Source: Doryteuthis pealeii (taxonomy: Eukaryota > Mollusca > Cephalopoda > Myopsida > Loliginidae). Taken from it: DNA of 64,000 nucleotides. Position numbers and translations under genes: made by a program. Of the stretch, positions 22,722-30,894 are shown one piece after another. Each line of letters begins with the position of its first letter. The stretch's first letter is position 1. The notes under the pieces were generated by a model. That model did no database searches. It had not been told where the DNA came from and was given only the letters and a program-made list of their open reading frames with translations. The DNA lies in contig CM042156.1 of assembly GCA_023376005.1 (NCBI GenBank), positions 42,786,605-42,850,604 of the forward strand, read 5' to 3'.

Positions 22722-22734
22722 AATTTTCTCGTCC

Positions 22735-23334
22735 GTTTTTCTTTTGCTACCATACGCTTGCTGGGGATATGTCATCCGTCTTGTGTGGCATGGCTCAGTG
22801 TTCTGCTGCCAGATGTAGAGTCTTCAGTCATCCTCACGCAGAACTACCACACCCAGGCCTCCATGCTGAGTGTGAGGTAGGTATACCAAATTTGTCGAAA
22901 AATCCGTGTTTTTACAATACAAATTTACGGGGTAACCACGTTTAAAAAATTTTTTTACCAAAAATCAGGGAATTATCCGATTTTAATGAAATATATTAAA
23001 AATAATTTACGTGTGTAATATTATTTTGCTTTCTTTTTTTTTTTTTTACTGATGTTCTTTATGTTACTACTTTTCGACTTAGACAAAAACTTTACCTTAA
23101 ATAATCGATTTAATGAATTCTAATTCGTTTTTAAAATGAAAAGCAGACGAAAAAATGGGTATCCCTAATGTGAGGCTACGTGGAAAGATAAATGGATGCA
23201 TAACGTCACCATCGCTAATGACCATCCCAAACACCATGATGTGGACTCCTCAAACTTTTTCAAATCCTCTGGTTTCCGGTCTAGAGGTCAAAGCCTCTAG
23301 AAATAAAATTTAGACAAAATTAACCACGTGGGTT
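22735..23334. other. No gene; diverged foldback arm
   Basis: 22955-23010 contains ACCAAAAATCAGGGAATTAT then CCGATTTTAATGAAAT, a diverged arm of the F435 foldback family. The rest is unassigned. Confidence 0.45.
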
Positions 23335-23545
23335 CTTCCCACAGGAAGCACCCGCCCCCTCGATTTAAAGGAGGTTTATTGCCCAATGCTTGAGGCACCC
23401 AAAAGCGAAATGCCGACGAGAACTATGCTTTTTTTTTTTTGCACTAGCCATCGCATGAACTTTGATTTGTGTGTGGCTCCCAACGTTAAAAAGACCTTGT
23501 GTCGCACCCACCCTGGGGAAAGAATGGATAAATACCCTTGCACTA
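23335..23545 (+). repeat. F210 repeat copy
   Basis: Contains CCTCGATTTAAAGGAGGTTT, TTATTGCCCAATGCTTGAGG, TTTGATTTGTGTGTGGCTCC and ACCTTGTGTCGCACCCACCC, in the same order as at 2855. Confidence 0.75.
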
Positions 23546-23859
23546 TCCTCAGATTGAGACCCAAATATTGCAGAACTCGCTTACTACGATCATGCAGTCT
23601 AGCACGTCAGCCATCACGCGATGGGGGATTCCCACTCCCCTTTTCAATAGAATAAAATCTTATATATTTAAAGTTATCTAACGTATAGAGTTTTACGAGA
23701 AATGTAGAGGTCAACGATTATTCTTTAATAGTTATCTCCCTTGATAATATATATATATGTTCATGGCTGAGTGCAAGGAAGATAAACAGTTGATATTAAA
23801 TAGGGCATTGGGCAAGAAATTGCACTATTCTCTAAGTGCATCAAACTATTTTATACTAG

Positions 23860-24294
23860 TGTAGGGATTATCTTCTCGCTGAGTTGTCGCTTGTTCTCGC
23901 CAGGGGCTATAGTATTTAAGCGCCTGGTTCAAACACTTCTCTCTCTTTTACGGTTGCTCGACTACGAGACACATGGGTTAGTTAAGGTCTACTCCTTCTC
24001 GTTGGGGCTTCGTCTACCCATTCTCGTTGGGGATTCGTCTACCCCTTCTCGTTGGGGCCTCGTACCCCCTTACATTACTGTAAGTTATTCACACAGCATG
24101 GACTATTCCTAGTCTCATGTCTGTACTTTTATGTTTATCTTTTACCATTCATGAATGTGTTTTTATCTATATTTATGTACACCTTGTATTATGTACCCTT
24201 TTATCCATGTGCTGTATACGTATTAAATGTTTTGTTTATCAAACCTTTGTCGGAGTTTGTATCTTCAAGTATAATATCACCTTTACATCTTACA
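23860..24294 (+). mobile_element. Solo LTR, 435 bp, same family, flanked by CTAG
   Basis: Begins TGTAGGGATTATCTTC and ends ACATCTTACA. CTAG lies on both sides (23856-23859 and 24295-24298), as for the copy at 21368. It differs by a local expansion at 23990-24066 in which a ~25-bp unit (CTTCTCGTTGGGGCTTCGTC) is repeated about three times. Confidence 0.82.
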
Positions 24295-24327
24295 CTAGCA
24301 ATAATCAGGCTTCAATGTGCTATATTT

Positions 24328-24328
<1 letters not shown>

Positions 24329-24372
<44 letters not shown>
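24329..24372. repeat. (CT)n microsatellite
   Basis: A perfect CT run. Confidence 0.97.
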
Positions 24373-24376
<4 letters not shown>

Positions 24377-25089
24377 AACAATTAACTCTTAAACTTTTTT
24401 TTTGTATTCTAATTGTCCAAATCAGCAGACGACAATTATGAATAATTAAACCTTTCTCTCTTTGTGTTTCTTGTCGAAAATCAGTTAATTGCAACTAGAT
24501 TCACATTTTTCATAATTATTCCCGTTTATCGCCTTCTTCTGTACCCCCCCCCCCAGACACACAAACACACACTGCCGCCGCCGCCGCCGCCACCGCCGTT
24601 CCCATATGAAACACACAAATCCTGACTGAAATTAAGTTTCTTTTTTTTTTAGCAAGCGAGTGAATTTAAACACTCACATTTTGCGCAATCACTTTTTCTG
24701 ACCGCAATTCCTGTGGGGATTAAAAATATACAAAAATAAAAATAAAACAAAAAGAAACAGATTCCCATGGGGCCTTGACCGGAAGACGAACTTTGCGCAG
24801 TCCGACAAAAAGGACTGACTCCCTTCCCCCAAAAGAATCCCTCTGCCATTCTGAGGCCGTAATTGGGGACAGTTGATCCTGTTAGCCAGGGAGATTTTTC
24901 CCTCCCTACAGGACACTATGAACCCTTCAATAAAGCCTGAGTTATGAAACCACATTATGCCTTTGTCTCTTTCCTTTTCTTTCCTGTTTTTTTCCTGTCG
25001 TACCTATGTTCCATTTCAGCGCGCCAGCCCAAGAAGAACAATAACCAAGAACCAAGATTTTATTGGGGCTAAAATACCAACACCAAACA
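24373..25089. other. No gene; poly-C and (GCC)n
   Basis: Poly-C near 24544 and (GCC)n at 24574-24598. No recognisable coding region. Confidence 0.5.
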
Positions 25090-25255
25090 AACCTTTAAAT
25101 TAGCCCCATATACCCCACCAAACACCCCCAAATGGGGAATACCGAAGGAATACACGCAATTTTTAACACTGGCCACCGCATGAGCTTCGGTTTGTGCGTG
25201 GCTCCCCACGTAAATCGGACTTTGTGTTCAACTGACATGATGGAATGTCACTAAA
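25090..25255 (+). repeat. F210 repeat copy, diverged
   Basis: Contains CCAAATGGGGAATACCGAAG, GCTTCGGTTTGTGCGTGGCT and CCCCACGTAAATCGGACTTT. Confidence 0.65.
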
Positions 25256-25299
25256 TAACTACTCCACCAAACGCCCTGGAGACAAGAGTATCTATCAAA

Positions 25300-25800
25300 C
25301 CTACCAACGTGGGTGGCGACCCGTGATGCTTAAGGATAGAGCCCAGGTGGATGAGCAGTTCATGACATGCAATACTCCACTTTGGCCCTATCTTGGGCTA
25401 GACGGGCGGTCGGAGAGGCCCCCTCGATCAATCGGCTGGTCACGTCAAGCCCTAGCACCTATATGATTTTCCCAACCCTATTGCCCTTATGGCAAGCCCC
25501 AACCCCTTTTATCATATGGGTGCTAGAAGGCGGTGGCTGCGGGTCTACATGTCCTGGGAATGACGTTAAACTCTATCTGATGGTGAGGTTCCAGTTTTGG
25601 AGGTTTGGGGAATGTGGAGCACCCCTTCATCACCATTGCTCCTTGGTACACTCTGACCCGGAGATGGTCCCATCTATGGGTTAAATAGAAAAATGTATTT
25701 ATAAAAAAATTGTATTATCCATTAAGAATTGATTTATTTCAAAACTTTATCGGCATTAAATGGCCCACTGAGGTTGATATGCCGTAAAACAAAAAAAACA
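25300..25800 (+). mobile_element. F600 retroposon, 5'-truncated
   Basis: Shares with the complete copy at 46350-46954 (minus): GTGATGCTTAAGGATAGAGC, CATGACATGCAATACTCCAC, GGTCACGTCAAGCCCTAGCA and CCATTGCTCCTTGGTACACT. The 3' end is TCGGCATTAAATGGCCC then TATGCCGTAAAAC and an A-rich AAACAAACC tail. Short ORFs are shared between copies but broken by frame changes, so no protein is called. Confidence 0.82.
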
Positions 25801-25867
25801 AACCAAACCAAACATACCAACAAAATTTTAGTCTGTTCATATTTATTGTTACACAAGTTAAGTATTT

Positions 25868-26075
25868 TCCTGGCCTTCCCCGAGGCCGGATTGACGCAAG
25901 GGACTTTTAAACCGGGGGGGGGGGAGCCATGCACAAACCGAAGCGCAGTGCAAAAAGTGCGGCATCCTGCTTTTGGGGCATCTTAGGCACCGGGCTATAA
26001 ACCCGCCACTGCCCCGTTTAGACGAGAGGGCAGGTGCTGCCTGTGGAAATATGGTCCCCTGGAATCATGCAGTTT
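25868..26075 (-). repeat. F210 repeat copy
   Basis: The minus strand carries the F210 blocks in the same order as at 2855. On the + strand they read GGGAGCCATGCACAAACCGA, GCATCTTAGGCACCGGGCTA and GAGAGGGCAGGTGCTGCCTG. Confidence 0.75.
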
Positions 26076-26179
26076 ATTTTATATTTTACCGGTCCAAAAG
26101 CCGAAGCTATTAAACACAAGTAAATATGACGCCCTGGAGACTATCAACCAATCTACCTAGTCTGGTTTTGAATTATCAA

Positions 26180-26720
26180 GATTTTTCGGACTGTTGTCCT
26201 TAACTTTATTGTTATATACACAACTGAGTCTTTTCGGTTTTTGACATCTTGGCCTCTTGCCCTAAAATGCGACACCTGCTGAAAATTTGACCGTGCTAGT
26301 TATTGTTATATGTGATATACCCTATAGACTAATGGAATGCGCCGACGGTTACTATAAGTAACAGGGACAATTATGGCTTGAGAGTAAGCCAATGCGAGTC
26401 AGCTCATAACTCTATTTGTCGGACGTAATTCCCACTTCCCTGTACTGTAATTGTCCACTCCTTTGTTAATACATTTTCCTACATTTGTTACCCGTCGTTG
26501 TGTTCTTATTTGACCCCTTAAAACCCCACAACAGTTATTAACGCACTAGCGGTTTGAAGGCGTTTTTATCGACAAATTAACGCGAGAAAAAAAGCGATAT
26601 TTTACAGCCCCCTCTCTCTCACATTTTTATCGACAAATAAATGTAAATATTTTAACTTCCCCTTTTAAAATATTTTTTTCGATATTTTAATTTTAATTTT
26701 AATTACAAAAAATGTCACGT
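26180..26720 (+). mobile_element. F675 foldback, partial, split by a solo LTR
   Basis: Blocks CTTGGCCTCTTGCCCTAAAA, CACCTGCTGAAAATTTGACC and (after the LTR) GCGGTTTGAAGGCGTTTTTA, ATCGACAAATAAATGTAAAT match the left side of the element at 53247-53925. The right inverted arm is not seen. A 'GAAACGTT tail' fragment (GGACTGTTGTCCTTAACTTT) abuts at 26183. Confidence 0.65.
26304..26533 (+). mobile_element. Solo LTR, 230 bp, with 5-bp target duplication
   Basis: Begins TGTTATATGTGATATACC and ends CCCCACAACA. GTTAT is present immediately on both sides (26299-26303 and 26534-26538). It interrupts the F675 copy, which continues on both sides. TG...CA ends and a 5-bp duplication are the usual marks of LTR integration. 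Confidence 0.82.
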
Positions 26721-26744
26721 CTTTTTAAATAAATAACAAAGGTA

Positions 26745-27250
26745 TAAAATCCCCCAGTGGGGCCATCTGTTGAACGTGGGTGGTGACCCCTGATGTTTAA
26801 GGACGGAACCCTGGTGGCCGAACAATCTATGACATGCAACATTCCATTTTGGCCGTTACGTAGGCTAGACGGACGGTTGGAGAGGCCCCTGTATCAATCG
26901 GCTGGTTACGTCAAGCCCTAGCACCTATATGATTGTTCCGATCCTATTGCTCTTATGGCAAAAGCCCCAACCCTTTTTATCATATGGGTGCTAGAAGGCG
27001 GTAGCTGAGGGTTTAAGAGGGTTTGTTTATGATGCTAAACTGCATCGAGTGGCGAAGTTCCAAATCTGGAACTCTGAGGAGTGTGGAGTATACATTTATC
27101 GCCATTACTCCCAGGTCCACTCTATTCCGGAGTGGTCGTACATATTAGTGTCATATCAATGGATTAAATGGATTTAAAAAATGGATTTAAAAAATTTGAG
27201 TTTAAAAAAAAATTGAATGCCCAACAAGAATGAATAAAACAAAACAACCA
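26745..27250 (+). mobile_element. F600 retroposon copy
   Basis: From ATCCCCCAGTGGGGCC through GGCCGAACAATCTATGACAT and GGTTACGTCAAGCCCTAGCA to a degenerate end AACAAAACAACCAACCAGCC. More diverged than the copies at 25300 and 46350. Confidence 0.8.
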
Positions 27251-27560
27251 ACCAGCCAACTTCGTAAAGAATCAGTTTCAACAATTTCTACAAAGTATTC
27301 CTGTCTGCTGTGGAACTGGAAACTCCCTGTGTCACATCCAGCTTGTTCTGATGGGTTGGTAAATACATATGACAAAATAACTGTTACGTTAAAAAAAAAA
27401 AACTGCAATAAAACATATCTCTAAATACAACGATAAATTCAAAAAGAAATGATAATTTATAACGATTTTTATTTCCAATAAGGTTTTTATAAAAAGCATG
27501 AAAAGTTGATAATTATGTGTAGCAAATGTAGCGTTTTGTTTGTATTCGCCTGGAGGAGTT
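27251..27560. other. No gene; start of LTR-derived sequence
   Basis: 27526-27560 reads TGTAGCGTTTTGTTTGTATT then CGCCTGGAGGAG, related to the start of the LTR at 21368. The rest is unassigned AT-rich DNA. Confidence 0.5.
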
Positions 27561-27800
27561 GTCTGCCCCTTTTAGTTCCATGATGCCCGCTAGGGCACCA
27601 GTATAAAAGCGCCGGTTTCAAAACCTTCGCTCTCTCTCTCTATAGTTTTCAGAACTACGAGCCCCACTAGAGGGTTTAGATAGAATCTACCCCATGTGGC
27701 TCGTAGTTCTGAAAACTATAGAGAGAGAGAGCGAAGGTTTTGAAACCGGCGCTTTTATACTGGTGCCCTAGCGGGCATCATGGAACTAAAAGGGGCAGAC
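27561..27800. repeat. Perfect hairpin from LTR promoter, 103-bp arms
   Basis: Left arm 27561-27663 starts GTCTGCCCCTTTTAGTTCCA. Right arm 27698-27800 ends AAGGGGCAGAC. By eye they are exact reverse complements over about 103 bp, with a ~34-bp loop. Each arm carries the TATA-like GTATAAAAGCGCC, so the two face each other. The arm sequence is the promoter part of the LTR family at 21368 and 23860. Confidence 0.9.
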
Positions 27801-27825
27801 ACAAATTATAAAATATTAGAAAACT

Positions 27826-27910
27826 TATGGTCGAGACATGCTAGAAGCATCGTCTCTTGCAAAATCCCCAAAGTTAAAAAGCGATGAAATGCCCGATACT
27901 TACAGCATTG
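27826..27910 (+). mobile_element. Decayed 5S-like SINE head
   Basis: CATGCTAGAAGCATCG and CCCCAAAGTTAAAAAGCGAT fit the 5S-derived head. No recognisable box C or tail. Confidence 0.5.
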
Positions 27911-27956
27911 CCCATGAATAAATAACTCCCACTATTTTTGCTATAAAAAGTTGTCG

Positions 27957-28215
27957 GTTGAATCGAACTTAACGGACCTAAATTCCACCATCGTATGTCA
28001 CCCCACCGAAGGAAAAAAAAAATACCAAAAACCAGGGAATTAACCGAATTAGATAAAGATTTTCAGTGCTGATATATTAATGAATAAAAGATATAAGGCA
28101 CCAGTTATTTTATTTAAAAACTTTTACATTTTTTCAGCCCAGTTAACTTTTAACCACGTATCTTTGAGAATCTGTGTTACGCATCAGAGATACGTGGTTC
28201 AAAGTTATTTTTGGA
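27957..28215. mobile_element. F435 foldback, one arm plus loop
   Basis: CACCATCGTATGTCACCCCA, GATATATTAATGAATAAAAG, AACCACGTATCTTTGAGAAT. The second arm is missing after ATACGTGGTTCAAAGTTA. Confidence 0.8.
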
Positions 28216-28252
28216 CTGCTATATATCTATATTTCTAGTTTAGGTTTATTTT

Positions 28253-28305
28253 TCTATCGGCATATCAACTCCTTGTGGTTTATTTAATGCCGAAATTTGA
28301 TTAAT
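28253..28305 (-). repeat. Isolated retroposon 3' tail
   Basis: ATCGGCATATCAACTCC then TTTAATGCCGAAATTT is the antisense of the tail shared by the 5S-SINE and F600 families. It is an extremely 5'-truncated insertion. Confidence 0.6.
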
Positions 28306-28582
28306 CTATAAATGGTTGATTACAATCATAATTATATTTTCAAAGTCATTGTATTTTTAAAATTTGTTTATAATCATTCATTTGTACACAAGTTATGACA
28401 TTTTGTATTCCTATCTAATACAAATATTTTACACACAGCTAGATGATTTCAAGTAACTCTAAATTCTTAAAAAAAAAATGACAGTGTTCAGACACAGAAT
28501 AGAATTATCTCCCTTTTTATATTGGAGGTGGGGCTTTCCCTTGTCACGTCTCCGTTTTGTCACTGGACAAGGTGAATCCTAA

Positions 28583-28661
28583 AATTTATCACAGAAAATA
28601 AGAAATCTGACCGATAAAAACAAAAGAGTCTCGCAGATTTCTTATTTTCTGTGATAAATTT
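28583..28661. repeat. Hairpin with 27-bp perfect arms
   Basis: AATTTATCACAGAAAATAAG(AAATCTG) at 28583-28609 is the reverse complement of 28634-28661. Loop about 24 bp. Confidence 0.9.
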
Positions 28662-29148
28662 ATTTTTCTTCAAACTAACCAAAGCTCTGATGAAGATCTA
28701 TTGAAACAGATCGAAACACAGCAGCGTAGGCGAAATAAACATTACTCGTTTTATGAACTTGTGTTTTTAAAAAATTTTCATATTATTATATAAAATTTAT
28801 ATAGACATCAATTAAAATAGTATTAAAATAAGAGTAATATTTTTACATTCGTTCTCATTTAGTTTCGTTTGTATTTCTGATTTAATATGATATTTTGTTA
28901 CATTAAAACTTAAATAATTGCGCCCAGAAAGGGAGGCGGGAATACTTTTTGCTAATATTAAAGAATTATTAGTCAGTATATTCTATGCTCCACCAATGGG
29001 GTCGCATATTTCTGGCTACAGAATTTCATTGTTGTAGATTTTAGTCATAAATTTTATCTAATAACATTCGTTTTGATTGTACAATATTTCACTAGAAAAT
29101 GGTTAGGGGTTTATTCATTCATGGGTGCTACTATAAAAAGGCCACCAC
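28662..29148. other. No gene recognised
   Basis: 28685-28735 has CTGATGAAGATC and GATCGAAACACAGC, resembling the ends of the 'GAAACGTT tail' family. The rest is AT-rich. Confidence 0.4.
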
Positions 29149-29321
29149 AGTGGTACGTTGACTAACGGATGCTGCAACTTACGAGTTTTCAGGGTTACGA
29201 ATTGTCACTCTGTCGATTCTTAGCTTTGTGTTGTAAGCTAAAATTTGAGGTTCGAATGCGCTTCAGATACGCTTAAGTTTATTTAAGTTTCCAAATTTAT
29301 TACGCCAAAGAAAAATATTGG

Positions 29322-29757
29322 TTAAATAGAACTTAACGGACATTAAATTCCACTATCGTATGTCACCCCACCGAAAGAAGAAAAAATACAAAAAAAATCA
29401 AGGAATTAACCGAATTTAATGAAATTTTCAGTGTTGATATATTAATGAATAAAATATATAATGCACCCGTTATTTTATTTAAAAAACTTTTACATTTTTT
29501 TCAGGTCAGTTAATTTGAACCACGTACCTTTGAGGCATCACACAGATTCTCAAAGATACATGGTTCAAAGTTAACTGAGCCGGAAAAATGTAAAGGTTTT
29601 TAAATAAAATAACGGGTGCATTATATATTTTATTCATTAATATATCAACACTAAAAATTTCATTAAATTCGGTTAATTCCCTGATTTTTTTGGTATTTTT
29701 TTTCTTTCGGCGGGGTGACGTATGATGTTGGAATTTAGGTCCGTTAAGCTTGATTTA
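29322..29757. mobile_element. F435 foldback element, complete
   Basis: Two long arms starting at GGACATTAAATTCCACTATC and ending GGAATTTAGGTCC pair around a short loop at ACCTTTGAGGCATCACACAG. Arms about 200 bp. The flanking sequence matches the uninterrupted repeat at 1490-1550, so the insertion point is visible. Confidence 0.9.
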
Positions 29758-29824
29758 ACCAAAATATTATTTATAAAGAAAGACATTAAAACATATGTAC
29801 TTATTACATATCACAGCATATCAT

Positions 29825-30060
29825 CATCATGTCGCGCAATTAGCACGGATATCCATGACAATCTCTCGTCAACATTCTCTATCATTCATTGTCCCAGGGA
29901 GGTCGTCTGCGCAGCATCCAGTATTTGCACAGAGTTGGTCAATGTAGGTCCTTGATGGGCGGCCCACGTTAGCATATCCATGTGTCGGATTCCACAGGAG
30001 AACGCTTATGAGTTCGTCCTTGCTCCTCCAGCAGTGTCCAGCATGTCTTGTCCGTCTCAC
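29825..30060 (-). pseudogene. LINE (RTE-like) C-terminal fragment
   Basis: Minus-strand translation contains LISVLLWNPTHGYANVGRPS then RTYIDQLCANTGC. The pattern LLWxPTHGxAxxGRPxxTYIDQL is typical of the C-terminal end of certain metazoan LINE reverse transcriptase proteins. Only about 60 codons remain, with a break near DREC. Beyond the coding end the minus strand has CATGATGATGATATG, a short GAT-type 3' repeat rather than poly(A), as in RTE elements. Related copies are at 35623-35923 and 48425-48630. Confidence 0.72.
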
Positions 30061-30459
30061 TCGGATGGTTTGTGAGATGGGGGCAGCATATAATTCATTA
30101 TGTTCTATCTTATTATGTTTTTATACAATACAGTGTTGTTATTTTTTAATTAAGAAATGTGAAAAAATGGGGTGTCTTTTGAAGGAGGCGGCTGGAACGG
30201 ATTAATAATATTTCAGTTTATTTTAATGGGGAAAATGTATTGAATATACGAGGAAATTGAGTTACGAGAGGAATGAACTAAACCTGTCAAGATACCACTG
30301 TATTTCGTAACAACTGGTACCATAAGTAATCTGAGGCCCGTGAATTAGTTTAACAGTTTATGTAAGTGTATTAAGTTTTAAGAAAATTAGAAAAAGAGGT
30401 TTTGCATGGATCTTTCAGATAGCAATTAAAATAAGGAAGTGAATCCAACAGTATACCAG

Positions 30460-30668
30460 AGAAGAAATTTGAAAAAAGCACAGAGATGTTATTAATTAAT
30501 GTTGTATTTATTGGCTTATATTGCAATATTTCAATTTCTGGTCATATTGTTTTTTAAACTGTTTTCTTCGTTACATAACAGTTAGGCTCTGATGATGAAA
30601 TATTGTAATATAAGCTAATAAATACATTAATTAATCAAAATCTGTGCGTTTTTTTCTTCAAATTTCTT
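30460..30668. repeat. Foldback 3' of the VWA gene
   Basis: Outer arms AAGAAATTTGAAAAAAGCAC and GTGCGTTTTTTTCTTCAAAT, inner arms TATTTATTGGCTTATATTGC and AATATAAGCTAATAAATAC are inverted. It lies about 230 bp past the stop codon of the gene. Confidence 0.8.
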
Positions 30669-30756
30669 TTCTGATATCTATCTTTCAAAATAATTTTTTT
30701 TTTTTTGCACTGATAGAATTTCAATATCAGATTTGCAAGCAAAGACAAAAAATATC

Positions 30757-30762
30757 TTTATT
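30757..30762 (-). promoter_or_regulatory. Candidate polyadenylation signal of VWA gene
   Basis: AATAAA on the minus strand, about 133 bp beyond the stop codon. It is the first canonical signal after the ORF that I noticed. Usage is inferred. Confidence 0.5.
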
Positions 30763-30894
30763 GGTCCCCGGATTGAAAATTATAATTTTCATTGCTTTTT
30801 ACAAATTTTCGGACATACCTAATTTGCTTTGAGTTCAAGTCTTGTGTTTGTATTGTTGACGTGGAGAGGTATAGTCGTTTTGTTTTTTCGGAGT

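Larger units (their letters stand above)
29149..30303. mobile_element. TIR element (CAGTGGTAC...), composite
   Basis: Left end CAGTGGTACGTTGACTAACG. Right end ATTGAGTTACGAGAGGAATG then GTCAAGATACCACTG. It resembles the complete element at 53976-55235. Nested inside are the F435 foldback (29322-29757) and an RTE-like LINE fragment (29825-30060), so it is a mosaic. Confidence 0.6.

Noticed and set aside
22494..22722. Two overlapping Pro/Thr/His-rich ORFs
   Set aside because: Both arise from a duplicated CAGACTTTCAACCCCACACC phrase and overlap in different frames.
25245..25684. Protein encoded by F600
   Set aside because: Segments resembling the 38880 ORF are split across frames and copies do not share an open frame.
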